Of a stretch of 64,000 nt of DNA, positions 45,220-55,612 are shown piece after piece (position 1 is the first letter of the stretch; each line of letters starts with the position of its first letter). This DNA is from Terfezia claveryi (taxonomy: Eukaryota; Ascomycota; Pezizomycetes; Pezizales; Pezizaceae). The notes beneath the pieces were generated by a model. That model was not told the DNA's origin and ran no database searches. It saw only the letters and a list, made by a program, of their open reading frames with translations. The DNA is taken from assembly GCA_015179025.1 (NCBI GenBank), contig WHUX01000068.1:124001-188000 (forward strand). Direction: 5' to 3'. Position numbers and translations under genes: made by a program.

Positions 45220-46829
45220 TTATGGCTGAGATTATATTGACTGGGCCAACAGTGGGTGGCCTGAAGTCAACCCCGCTTTCCTATATATATGCCCATTTCT
45301 GTATCTAGCTATTACTCTCCTAAAACTTAAGCAAATTTTGTATCGCTGGGTTACTTTGAATGAAGCTATTATTCTTCATATATTGTGCACCCAGTTAGGC
45401 CCGAGCAAGTAATTATGCCTTCATGCACTCTATATATCAATATTCTGACAGATATCACCATGATTACTAGCTCGCCCCTAATATTACTTCACTTTGTCAA
45501 AGGGACTAGTGATTTTAGCTAATTACTCCTCCTTCGCTGACTACAATATCAGACAGCCAGAATATAGCTAAAGAGAAGTCACTGGATTGTTGGCTAATAT
45601 GAGTGATATCAGAAATAATTATTTCCCCCTCTTATATGCTTATTAGCTTATTTTAAATGACCTACTACTCTTATATTAAGATCTCTGGATCTGCTAAGTC
45701 TTAGATCTCAAGCGACATGCTCCTAGCCAGGCTTCTAAGGCCCCGAATGACCTATAAGGCCCCGAATGAGCCTATAAGGCCCCGCTGAGTCAGCTTACAA
45801 GCCTCTGAGTGAGTTTATATGCTCCCGAACGAGCTCAAAGCTCAAAAGCCCCGTTTGAGCTCATAAGCTCAAAGACCCCTCCCACTTTAGGCAAAGACTC
45901 AAGCTAGCAGTACAAGTGCTAAAGACCCAAATGAGTACTGTAAGCGCAGAAGATCCGAACAAGCACCACGAGCATACAAATGACCATGACCCCCCCTTGC
46001 ACTGGCAAGTTAGGTTGGATAAGCTAAGAAAGCATGCATTGAACCTTTTCCTATAACGTTTACTTTTTCCCACAGGGTTTTGCTGTGCAGAGGTTTTTTA
46101 ATAGCAATCACATGTGGGAATACCGCTCCCCTATGAAATTTACCACTGATCTATAATTTATATATATATTGCACCTTATGTTGAGATACCTCCAAATCAG
46201 TTAATCTACATATCATGGGAAGCAGATTAATGGCGAGTCGCCAGAGAAGTGAAGCTACCGGTCTGATATTTAAGTACTGCATAATGCCACTATGTTTGAA
46301 AGAATACCCTATCCTTCCGAACCTCCTACCGACCAATGTGCAAGACTATTTAGGTGCTGTTGTTCAGACTACTGTGTCCAATGTTGTCGGACTACTATGT
46401 CCAATATTGTCAGACTACATGTCCAATATTGTTAGACCACTATATCCAATATTGTTGGGGCCAGCCCCAATATCTATACTTCAAACATATGTATGTGGAT
46501 CAGAGGGTTAGTGAAGATGGTCAGTTAGGACGCCCTCTAGCAGAGTGGGAGTACTGTTATGGCTGAGATTATGCAGACCAGGCTGTACCACCTGATGGTG
46601 GGTGGCCTGAAGTCAACCTCACTTGTATATATATATATCCATTTCTTGTATCTAGCTATTGCTCTCTAAGACTCAAGTGAAGTTTTGTATCATTGGGTTA
46701 CTTTAAATGAAGCTATTATTCTTTAACATTGTGCACTCAGTTAGGCTCGAGCAAGTGATTATACCTTTGTGCACTCTATATATCGATATTCCGACAGATA
46801 TTATTGTGATCACTAGCTCACCCCTAACA
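45220..46829 (+). mobile_element. 1.6-kb non-autonomous LTR element (TRIM/LARD-like) nested in gypsy B1
   Basis: Two direct repeats, 45,220-45,483 and 46,555-46,829, both starting (TG)TTATGGCTGAGATTAT and ending CCCCTAA(T/C)A, bound about 1.07 kb of internal DNA. Flanks CAGAG (45,215-45,219) and TAGAG (46,830-46,834) are a 5-bp target duplication with one C-to-T change; the uninterrupted sequence is present in B2 near 63,355-63,366. The LTR resembles the family S solo LTRs in its 3' half (CACTCTATATAT, GACAGATAT, CTAGCTC.CCCCTAA). The interior has no RT. The first two bases of the left LTR appear lost. Confidence 0.8.
45735..45885 (+). repeat. degenerate tandem repeats inside the 1.6-kb LTR element
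   Basis: Units of about 20-22 bp such as AAGGCCCCGAATGAGCCTAT, then GCTCAAAGCTCAAAAGCCCC. A second array of about 23-27 bp (ACTATGTCCAATATTGTC) occurs at 46,365-46,458. Confidence 0.7.
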
Positions 46830-46834
46830 TAGAG

Positions 46835-47300
46835 ATACTGCTTAAGTGTTTGGACTGCTTTTTCAGCAAGTCTATTGGTTTGAAGATGATAGGCAGTGGA
46901 GAGGCAGAGGGTTATGTTGAGCTTTTGGTTAAGTTCCTTGAGGTATTTAGAGGTAAATTGTAGACTAGGGTCGAAGGTAATATGTTGGGGAAGGCTATAA
47001 AGTCTCTATATCTCGTTAATATAGGTATTAGCAATATCAGATGCTATCTATATAGTCTTTACCAGAATGTAGTATTGTACTTCATAAACCGGTCTGTAAT
47101 AATAAGTATTGTATTAAAGCCTTCTGACTCTGGTAGCTTACTAATGAAGTCCACAGCTATCTCCTTAAATGGTCGTTCTCCAGTTGGCATTGGTACTAAC
47201 TTCGTTTGCCTGCTATGCCTATCTGCCTTTGCTTTTTTGATAACTAGTACATCCTGCCACATAGTTTGCAATATCTTCCTACTATTTATCCTATGTAAAG
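46835..47300 (-). pseudogene. gypsy B1 integrase, catalytic part
   Basis: The minus-strand reading contains M-P-T-G-E-R-P-F-K-E-I-A-V-D-F-I-S-K-L-P-E-S and I-L-I-I-T-D-R-F, the start of a gypsy integrase core with the first Asp in V-D-F and the next in T-D-R-F. Preceded (higher coordinates) by the zinc-binding region with W-Q-D-V-L-V. Confidence 0.8.
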
Positions 47301-47779
47301 TTCCTTGACACTAGCTCTTGAGTATGATATCTTCCCCAATGTCCTGCCACTTGACTGTCATGCTACTACTTTAGTATTCCAATATGAATTTGGGGGGTAT
47401 GACCCATAGTCCATCCTTCTTCTGCCATCCTGCTACATCTATCCTTCTATTCAATGTCCTCTGCTTCCTATTCATCCCTTCCTCTAGTACCATAAGTTGT
47501 CCATCTTCAAAAAATTTGGCATCCATACTGGATTTCTTTCCTCTAAACATCTAAATAGGCTATCTAGCTTGCCTATTTTTGAACCAGGTTTATAGTGAAT
47601 ATTATAGATGAACTCTGATATATGGAGGTACTAGGTTGCTTGACCAGAGTTAAGCTTCTGCTTTGTATTAAAATACTGTAATCTTTAATGTCTATGTAGA
47701 CGTTCACTTTGAACCTACTAACTAAGCTTGCCACTTCTGGAAACAATCCACATTTGCAAACAATTCTTTAGCATAGATA

Positions 47780-48058
47780 GGCTAATTGCATTGAGCTGTA
47801 GAGAGGGTTTTTGCATGGTATTTGATGGGGTAAAGCTGCTTTCTTCTATTGACAATATGGTATTGAGATAGAATACTAGCAATAGTTTGATTACTAGTAT
47901 CAGTCTTCATGATTGTCTCGAGCTGTCTATTAAACTGTGTAAGGATAGATGCAGTAAGAAATCGTTTCTCAGAAGACTTCAAGGCTTGCTGTTGTTTTGT
48001 CCCAACTGAAAGGAATATCTTTTGTCAAGTCAATTAAGAGGTATGCTTTAGTACTATA
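47780..48058 (-). pseudogene. gypsy B1 RNase H / RT end
   Basis: R-F-L-T-A-S-I-L-T-Q-F then L-E-T-I-M-K-T-D-T-S-N, A-S-I-L-S-Q and P-I-K-Y-H-A-K-T-L-S-T-A-Q-C-N follow the order of the gypsy RNase H N-terminal half. The element is cut off at 48,058. Confidence 0.75.
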
Positions 48059-48463
48059 CATCAGAAAGATTTTAGCTTGCATTGTGTACATGGTGTGCAC
48101 ACAATGCAATTTGCAAAACTCCGCATTACAACAAGATCTCTCTCACATAATGCACTTTCTACAACACTGATACTTACAATTCAATCTCGTCTTGCACTCT
48201 CACAATATATAATCGGACGTTGTGTGCCCATTTCTTAACATCTTCTCTTACACATCCGCTTCCAACACTCTTTCACCCAACTCCACATTATGATTATGAG
48301 CCTATTACTTGTAACCTTCAGAAGGCATACTAGTCCTTCCTCACGTTGTGATTGTAAGCTTATTATCTGTAACTATCTGAAGGTACAATACCTCCTCCTA
48401 ACTGTTATCATTGACACTACACTTTTTTACTCTTGCACCTGCATTTTATGCATTTCCAAAAAT
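48059..48463. mobile_element. left end of CATCAG element X1
   Basis: Begins CATCAGAAAGATTTTAGCTTGC right after TA (48,057-58). It matches 51,576-51,980 in X2 over about 405 bp and then is interrupted by the Harbinger element. Contains TGTGTACATGGTGTGCACACA, an imperfect palindrome, near the end. X1 continues at 54,884. Confidence 0.75.
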
Positions 48464-49009
48464 AGGGGTATTTAAAGTTAAGATTTTCAGGGGAAAAAAA
48501 CACTTTTTTTAGATCGGTGGTTTTTCGTTTTTGGCGTTTTTTACGACCATCACCACACAAACTTTTTTGCATTGATTTCATAAAGAAAAGGCCGAAATCG
48601 ACCCCGTTTAAATACAAATCTGGCTCTTTTTTATGCAAATTCTACCAAAAACAACAAGTTAAGTAAATATATGTCTACAGGACAACATGGGTTAGCATAG
48701 ATAAAAGGCTAGTCTAAATTCGTAGTAGGCACAAAGTTGTTAGATTTGGAGATTGTGAGCTAGAGGGGCGCCCAAACCTCACAATGACTTTGATATAGAA
48801 CTTCACGTGAACTAACAGGAGCGATTCAGTGACCAGACATCTTTAAATCCTAACAAAGCCTGCCTGGCTAGGACACCTTGGAAGTGATAGCAACTAGAAC
48901 TTTAGAAGGGGAAATCTGGGCTTCTGGGATTTGGTATCAATTCAAGTTAACATGCCTTGTATAAGCAATAGGCATTGACTTACCCATTGGTATCAGAGGA
49001 CGCTGGATT

Positions 49010-50547
49010 GTATAATTGAGGAAGCAATAACCAAGGAGGTAGTAGATGCCCTACAAGAGTTAGATCTGGAGTTAGAGGATGCTATTAGGGATACACTAGA
49101 TCCAGAAGAAGAGGATGAGGACCAAGATGAAAGTGATAGCTCCAATTCGAGCTATTTAAGCTAGAGTACAGTATCAACATCTTATTAGGGCAGAAATGGA
49201 AAAGTTGGAAATAGATCTAGAGGAATCTATAGTTCTTAGAATGGCATCAGTTCAAAGACATCATTACTTAAAGGTTCATACTTCAAGATACCTAAAAATC
49301 TAAATTTGTAGATGAGATCCTTCCCAATCTGTGATCAGATCGTTTTCAGCAGTTCTTCCAAATGAGCAAGAAAAGCTTTCTGTATATCCACTCAAAGATC
49401 AAGGATCACCTGGTATTCCATAACAACTCTAAGAATCCACAAGTAGCTTCCAAAACAGCTAGCCATTTACCTACGGAGGTTAGCATATGAATCTTCAACA
49501 GCAGGTAAGCCAGTCCAATGGTCCAGAGTTCAAAACCTCAATTGAAACCTAACTTTGGAGTATCCAAACAGGAAGTAATATGAACGTAGGACAGGTGTTT
49601 AGTATTGGGGATGGAATAGTTACGTTATGCACCTATAGAGTTCTACTGGCTTTGATGGATCTATGGGAAGAAGTCGTCCAATAGCCATCTAGAGAGTAGC
49701 AGGCTGCAATGAAAGCTCGACTGTTAAAAACACTGGAGGACTGGGGTAGGGATTATTCCAAAATTGTGTAGGCTTGCTTGATGGGATCCTGGTGCCGATC
49801 AAATACCGTCCATATCAACAAGAGAGAGCTGCAGAATTCTGGAATTTCCGCAAGGCTAAGTATAGACTCCAGGTCAAAATTATTGGAGACGACCATCGAT
49901 TTATCCTTATATGTGATGCCCAATTCCCAGTTGCAGTCTATAATGCAAGAGCCTTTGGGGTTCTAGAACTAAGTTATAACTCCCGAGCATTCTTCTCTCG
50001 TAATGAGTACCTTTTAGCAGACTCAGCATATAAGGTTACCTCTAGATTAATAGCCCCCTATAAGAAGCCATGGAATGGGATCTTGAGCTGAGAGAAAAGA
50101 GAGTTCAATAAGTGTCTGTCTAGGTATATTCGTCTATTCTGTTCATAATCTAGTTGATATAAGTTGAAATTTAGTAGTTCTAGGTTGCATGTTCGAGTAG
50201 AATACACCATTGGGATACTAAAAGCATGCTTTGCCTCCTTTCGCTGCTTGCCAACACCTCCTAGGATGGATCACAATAAGATAAAGTGGGCATATGCCTA
50301 GATTGGAGGTTGCATTATATTGCATAACTTGCTTTTGGAGTTTAATAATCTTTGGGAGCTGAATGCTGATGAAATAGAGGCGATCTTACAAGAGGAGTTG
50401 GAGGAGGCAGTGGCAGTTATGGAAGGTAATAGAGAAGTAGAACCTGAGGAGCCACAGCATCTCAGAGAAGTAGTTAATCATAGTAGAAGGGAAGAGGTTT
50501 TCTCTGAGTTTCTCAAGGTAAGATCTGAAGAACAAGAATCGGAGTAG
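49010..50547 (+). pseudogene. Harbinger-type DDE transposase (HARBI1-like), degenerate
   Basis: The core begins L-D-G-I-L-V-P-I-K (49,774, first Asp), then F-W-N-F-R-K-A-K-Y, C-D-A-Q-F-P-V-A-V-Y-N-A-R-A-F, Y-L-L-A-D-S-A-Y-K-V-T (second Asp) and V-R-V-E-Y-T-I-G-I-L-K-A-C-F (Glu, about 50,200), then I-L-H-N-L-L-L-E. This is the DDE_Tnp_4 pattern. The upstream half (49,010-49,770) contains an acidic E-E-E-D-E-D-Q-D-E segment and several stops. The 50,320-50,547 frame is the C-terminal tail with a run of glutamates. Confidence 0.88.
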
Positions 50548-52034
50548 TATCTCTAGACTCTGATTAGTATATATGGCAGAAGAAAACGGTTAGATGAACT
50601 TTAGCTAAATTGCAAGTAAAATAGAAGAAAATGGTCAGACTTAAGATAGTCGGGAAAAGAGATGTGAATGCAACAAGATACTAACTGTGACACAAAGGTA
50701 TAATGTACTTTGTACTACAGCTCAACTTCATGTCAATTAAATAGCCAGATAGACTATACTTCTAAAGTACTACTAAGACTAGGAGAATTCAAGAATGGGT
50801 TAGTATTGAAACCCCCTGCCTCCATCTTTCTGTAGGCCTAAGTTAGCATTGAAAACCCCCCCCTCCTTCTCTCTGTAGCTCCATCTGGTATTGAATTATT
50901 TTGAGGCGATGGGATTCTTGATCTGCCTATGCTTGCTCCCGCTTACACTCTAATTTAGCTATTGCCAGTTCATGCTGGCATTGCTCCTTAGATTTCTCTC
51001 CTGCTCACACCCTGTATTTCATCTTCTCTATAGCTAGATGGCGATCACGGGCTTTTAAAATCTGTATCTTCAAATCTAGCTCTATATCTATCCTTGATAC
51101 CTTCTTATGAGAATTAGAACTATACTTTCCTTTGCGTTCTAGAGCTCTTACAATATCACCCTATTTAGCTTTTCCCTTGAGAGTCATGGCTGGCCTCTCT
51201 TTAGATTTTTCCTCATCATTAGAAAAGATCTCCACTTCGTCAAGGTCATGGTACCTCGAAGATGAGGTTTGACTAAAAGACTTTCGTTTCTTTAGCTTTG
51301 CAGTCGGAGTAGATAGCAGTGCTGTTCCTCTACCCCCACCCCTCAGACTAATAACCTTAGAATCGTTGCTTTAAGCTTTGGAATATACACTTCCCGGTTC
51401 CTCGGACCTTCTTTGTTCCTTAGGCTGTAGTGCCTCTAGTTGATCTAATATCAACTGAGGGTCTAAGAGGTAATCCCATTTAGATCCCATTAGATTTTCC
51501 GCCAAGTTCATGCTTGGACCACTTCCACTTGAAAGCTGAGAATGTAGATGTGAATGAGACTGAGATTGAGATCGACATCAGAAATATTTTAGCTTGCGTT
51601 GTGTGCATGGCATGCACACAATACCAATTTGCAAAACTTCGTGTTATAACAAGATCTCTCTCACATAACGCACTTCGTACAATGCTGATACTTACAATTC
51701 AATCTCGTCTCACACTCTCACAATATGCAATTAGACGTTGTATGCCCCATTCTCAACATCTTCCTCTTCACACATTTGCTTCCAACACTCTTTCACCCAA
51801 CTCAACATTATGATTACAAGCCTATTACTTGTGACCTTCCGAAGACAGACTAGTCCCTCCTCATGTTGTGATTGCAAGCTCATTACCTGTAACCATCTGA
51901 AGGCACAATACCCCCTCCTAACTGTTGTCATTGACACTGCACTTTTTTACTCTCGCACCTGCATTTTATGCATTTCCAAAAATGTCTTGATTCTCATGAT
52001 AATATCTAAATCTAACTAAATAAACAACTATGAT

Positions 52035-52700
52035 CGCACCCCTAAAATCCAAATAGCCCATATATCCGACCGTGCAAATAGCCCTAGAAATCTGCGTGCA
52101 AATAGCTCATATATCTGCGTGCAAATAGCCCTGGAAATCAGCGTCCAAATAGCCTAGAAGTCAGCGTCCAAATAGCCCTAGAAATCAGAGTGCAAATAGC
52201 CCATGTATCCGACCGTGCAAATCAGCCTGGAATCCACCGTCCAAATCAGCCTGGAATCCACCGCCCAAATCAGCCTAGAATCGAGCGAGCAAATCAGCCT
52301 AGAATTGAGCGAGCAAATCAGCCTAGAATTGAGCGAGCAAATCAGCCTGGAATCGAGCGAGCAAATCAGCCGGCAATCGAGCAAGCAAATCAGCCTGGAA
52401 TCGAGCGAGCAAATCAGCCTAGAATTGAGCGAGCAAATCAGCTTGGAATCGAGCGAGCAAATCAGCCAGCAATCGAGCAAGCAAATCAGCCTAGAATTCA
52501 GCGAGCAAATCAGCCTAGAATTGAGCGAGCAAATTGGCTTGGAATCGAGCGAGCAAATCAGCCGGCAATCGAGCAAGCAAATCAGCCTGGAATCGAGTGA
52601 GCAAATCATCCTAGAATTCAGCTCGCAAATGAGCAAGAAAATGAGCGACAAAATGAGCAAGAAAATGAGCGAGAAAATGAGCGAGCACACAACTTCCGTA
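52035..52700 (+). repeat. 24-bp minisatellite of X2
   Basis: After 18-20-bp CAAATAGCCC-type units, about 17 copies of a 24-bp unit GAGCAAATCAGCCTGGAATC plus GAGC. Because 24 is divisible by three and no unit carries a stop, three long frames are open (8-residue repeats such as R-A-N-Q-P-R-I-E on plus and L-I-C-S-L-N-S-R on minus). I read these frames as by-products. Confidence 0.9.
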
Positions 52701-52839
52701 CAGTGGTGCAAATAAGCAGAGAAATCAGTGTATACCGGTATTCTGAAGCAATGACAGGAAAAAACTCTAAGTCCTAGGCGGCCACACTTTTGAAGTAGGG
52801 TACCCGCGCGCCCCCTATTCTCGCGAGCCCCCTAATGTC

Positions 52840-53195
52840 CAATTCAGTTCCTGCGGTCTCAGAACCAGTTCCTGCTGTCTCAGAACCAGTTCTCGCTGTC
52901 TGAGGACCAGCCCCCACTGTCTAACAATCAGCTCATAGCTGGTGTAGGAATAATCCCTGTAGTGTCAGGTTTGAGCTCCTCCAGGCATGGGCACCACCTA
53001 GTATGGTGGAGGAAATAGCTGTATGTGGTAAACATGAACATAGACTGGATTCAGTCCGTAATAGACTGGATTCAGTCAGTGATAGACTGGATTCGGTCAG
53101 TAATAGACTGGATTCAGTCAATAATGACTAGATTGTAGTGCTCCGATAGGATTGTAGTGGTCCAATAGAATTGTAGTAGTTCTAGTAGATGAGGT
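52840..53195 (+). repeat. three short tandem arrays in X2
   Basis: 52,845-52,930: CAGTTCCTGCTGTCTCAGAAC units (about 21 bp, four copies). 53,040-53,125: TAATAGACTGGATTCAGTC units (about 21 bp, four copies). 53,135-53,190: ATTGTAGTGGTCCAATAG units (about 20 bp, three copies). Confidence 0.85.
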
Positions 53196-53514
53196 ATTAG
53201 TAGTACATAGCTAAAGGGTCAGGAATACTTAAGAGTATGGACAACAGACATGATGTGCAGAGAGAACTCGTTAAGAACAAATTGCATGAAAGAGTGGTAT
53301 TAGGAACGACATTGAGCTAACTTATAAAGAAAAATAAGAATGTGCACATAATGTAGTTGGTAACGTACATAAGAAGAATCTGCACAGCTAAGCATTAGCA
53401 ATGCAGACAACGTCAAAAAGACAAATTGACGTTGCAATGCTTGCGGGCGCATTGCAAGGTAAAAAAATTTTTACTGATGGGGACTGAACTTCAGACTGCA
53501 TTTATGACCACGAT

Positions 53515-53695
53515 AGTGCTTGAGTTGGAGAACACTGAGAATGAGGCTAAAATTGAGATCGAGATGCTTGAGTTAGAGAATACTGAGAATGAGGCTGAGA
53601 TTGAAATCAAAATGCTTGAGTTGGAGAATACTGAGAATGAGGCTGAGATTGAGATCGAGATGCTTGAGTTGGAGAACACTGAGATACCCCCCCCT
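53515..53695 (+). repeat. 48-bp tandem repeat within the Harbinger accessory gene
   Basis: Units of GAACACTGAGAATGAGGCTG followed by AGATTGAGATCGAGATGCTTGAGTTG, about 3.5 copies, encoding 16-residue repeats on the minus strand. Confidence 0.85.
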
Positions 53696-54275
53696 CTTCC
53701 CTGCCAGATTGAGCTTCAGTTTGTAAGATATTACTTGCCTGACCCCTACTAACATACCTATCAAGATCATCTCCAGAATCATTATCCTCATCTTGAGTGA
53801 TATCATTATTAGGTTTTTCAAGAATATCCTCCTCTTCAACTTGGGACTCTATTTGAGATCCTGTCCCAATGACCAACAACCCCTTAATCCCATGTCGATT
53901 CAATCCAGCAGTGCTTGCTGAAGCTTCTTCATCAATTGACTGCAAATGTTCAAAGAGGATCTCCTAATATGGACATATGTCTTTATACTACTCTATTAAT
54001 GTCTTGACAACAGATACTTTTTGCCCATTAATGACCTTTTTCTCTACAATATCTCCTGATCCAGTTCAATTATATAAACACCTCGCTTCTCAATACTTCT
54101 TGAGTATAATCTCAATTGCACCTTTAGTTTTAATGCCACGAGAATCTAGGTAACCAATCCGCAGATCAATCGCCCACTGCTTAGCTACGTTAATTCGAGT
54201 GCTGCAAACATACTTTGAGGTATATTCATCTTACAGCTTATATGCTAAGAGCCTACCTAAGTGGGTATTCTACTT

Positions 54276-54883
54276 GATGCTTCCCTTCGCCCTACCTAAA
54301 TCCCCACCCCTTTCTGCCTCTGCCAGCATTTCATCCTCCTAACAGTTTTTTGGTTGTGTCTTTCTAATTCACTTTGGCTCCATCTTTCTTCACTTTAAGT
54401 TCTTTTTTCACTCCGAGTTAGATATGACTTAATCTACTATAATTCTTAACCCCACACCCTACCTTACTTATAACAGTTAGCCTTTATTGCCCATATAAAT
54501 CTGATAAACTACAGGCAAAACCCTTACTCAGTAAGAGTATAGAGGGAGAAGAGGGATGGAGTGCAAAGATTGATAGATGTATTGGAAGTAGTCGTAGTAG
54601 TGTGTTATCAACTGATTACATCGAATCTAGTCTCATGGGTGCGTATACACGTGACAAACTGACTAACTTAAAGCCCTAACTACTTTTGTCTTAGCTTACA
54701 CTTAGCCTTAAATTCAATATGTGGTGATTTTGGCAAACTCGAATGTGGAGTAAACGAGGTTTCGGGGCGCATTAAAACGCTGCTTTTTTGGCCTTTTTTC
54801 GCGGGGTACTCAAAGTTAGGCCGTTTTTCCGGCGTTAAAAACGCACAAGAATTCTGGCTCCAAATTTAACTTTGAATACCCCT
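54276..54883. other. right subterminal non-coding part of the Harbinger element
   Basis: No gene. Near the end, TTTTTTGGCCTTTTTTCGCGGG and GCGTTAAAAACGC mirror the left subterminal TTTTTCGTTTTTGGCGTTTTTTACG, so inverted similarity extends beyond the TIR. Confidence 0.6.
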
Positions 54884-55612
54884 AATGTCTTGATTCTCAT
54901 GATAATATCTAAATCTAGCTAAATAAACAACTATGATCGCACCCCTAAAATCACCGTGCAAATAGCCCATATATCCGACCGTGCAAATAGCCCTAGAAAT
55001 CAGCGTGCAAATAGCCCATATAACCGCGTGCAAATAGCCCTAGAAATCAGCGTGCAAATAGCTCATATATCTGTGTGCAAATAGCCCTGGAAATCAGCGT
55101 CCAAATAGCCTAGAAGTCAGCGTCCAAATAGCCCTAGAAATCAGAGTGCAAATAGCCCATGTATCCGACCGTGCAAATCAGCCTGGAATCCACCGTCCAA
55201 ATCAGCCTGGTTTCCACCGCCCAAATCAGCCTAGAATCGAGCGAGCAAATCAGCCTGGAATCGAGCGAGCAAATCAGCCTGGAATCGAGCGAGCAAATCA
55301 GCCTAGAATTGAGCGAGCAAATCAGCCTAGAATTGAGCGAGCAAATCAGCCGGGAATCGAGCGTGCAAATCAGCCTAGAATTGAGCGAGCAAATCAGCTT
55401 GGAATCGAGCGAGCAAAACAGCCTAGAATTGGGCGAGCAAATCAGCCTAGAATTGAGCGAGCAAATCAGCTTGCAATCGAGCGAGCAAATCAGCCTAGAA
55501 TTGAGCGAGCAAATCAGCCGGGAATCGAGCGAGCAAATCAGCCTAGAATTGAGCGAGCAAATCAGCTTGGAATCGAGCGAGCAAATCAGCCGGCAATCGA
55601 GCAAGCAAATGT
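54884..55612 (+). repeat. X1 continuation: 18-24-bp minisatellite
   Basis: Starts with GTCTTGATTCTCATG as in X2, then CAAATAGCCC units and about 18 copies of the 24-bp GAGCAAATCAGCC unit. The last unit passes directly into the F2 fold-back at about 55,612 (GCAAATG|TCTGTGAATATTGATAGG). Confidence 0.88.

Larger units (their letters stand above)
43685..48058 (-). mobile_element. Ty3/gypsy chromovirus B1 (minus strand), 5' part missing
   Basis: From right to left: RNase H fragment, integrase, chromodomain and the LTR. It is truncated at 48,058 within the RT/RNase H region, where a CATCAG element begins. A 1.6-kb LTR element is inserted in the integrase (45,220-46,829). Family member B2 lies at 61,801-64,000. 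Confidence 0.85.
51576..53479. mobile_element. CATCAG element X2 nested in the Harbinger element
   Basis: Left end CATCAGAAATATTTTAGCTTGC; right end, read inward, CATCAGTAAAAATTTTTTTACC then TTGC. It is 1.9 kb. The first 1.1 kb equals X1 (48,059-48,463 plus 54,884-55,600), uninterrupted at the Harbinger target site. The last 0.75 kb (52,700-53,479) is private to this copy and made of short tandem arrays. No coding region. The flanking 8 bp (GAGATCGA / GGGACTGA) agree only partly, so the target duplication is uncertain. Confidence 0.75.
50890..54275 (-). pseudogene. Harbinger accessory (DNA-binding-like) protein, split by X2
   Basis: The minus strand reads from about 54,275: a helical N-terminal segment (Y-V-C-S-T-R-I-N-V-A-K-Q-W-A-I-D), then E-E-A-S-A-S-T-A-G, an acidic part and a repeated S-P-T-Q-A-S-R-S-Q-S-Q-P-H-S-Q-Y unit (53,690-53,515). 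After X2 it continues at 51,575 with S-Q-S-H-S-H-L-H-S-Q-L and a coiled-coil K-I-Q-I-L-K-A-R-D-R-H-L-A-I-E-K. PIF/Harbinger elements normally encode a second protein with a Myb/trihelix domain; this is its likely counterpart, with stops. Confidence 0.65.
48464..54883. mobile_element. PIF/Harbinger-type DNA transposon nested in X1
   Basis: Termini AGGGGTATTTAAAGTTAA (48,464) and, read inward, AGGGGTATTCAAAGTTAA (54,883), flanked by AAT (48,461-63 and 54,884-86). The uninterrupted target CCAAAAATGTCTTG is preserved at 51,975-51,988 inside X2. It is 6.42 kb, of which 1.9 kb is the nested X2. It carries a DDE transposase on the plus strand and an accessory protein on the minus strand, arranged convergently. 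TIRs and a 3-bp duplication agree with PIF/Harbinger. Confidence 0.9.

Noticed and set aside
48064..51982. The 400-bp direct repeats at 48,064 and 51,583 as LTRs of one element containing the Harbinger transposase
   Set aside because: The first copy is followed by a Harbinger terminus and its AAT duplication, and the second continues without a break into sequence that flanks the other Harbinger terminus. A nested insertion explains all ends; LTRs do not.
52178..52715. Three long frames across the 24-bp array (plus and minus strands)
   Set aside because: They exist only because the unit length is divisible by three and no unit has a stop; all are perfectly periodic, overlap on both strands, and have no neighbouring gene structure.
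54950..55612. A CRISPR-like array because of regular short repeats
   Set aside because: Units are contiguous without unique spacers, the DNA is eukaryotic, and no cas genes are present.
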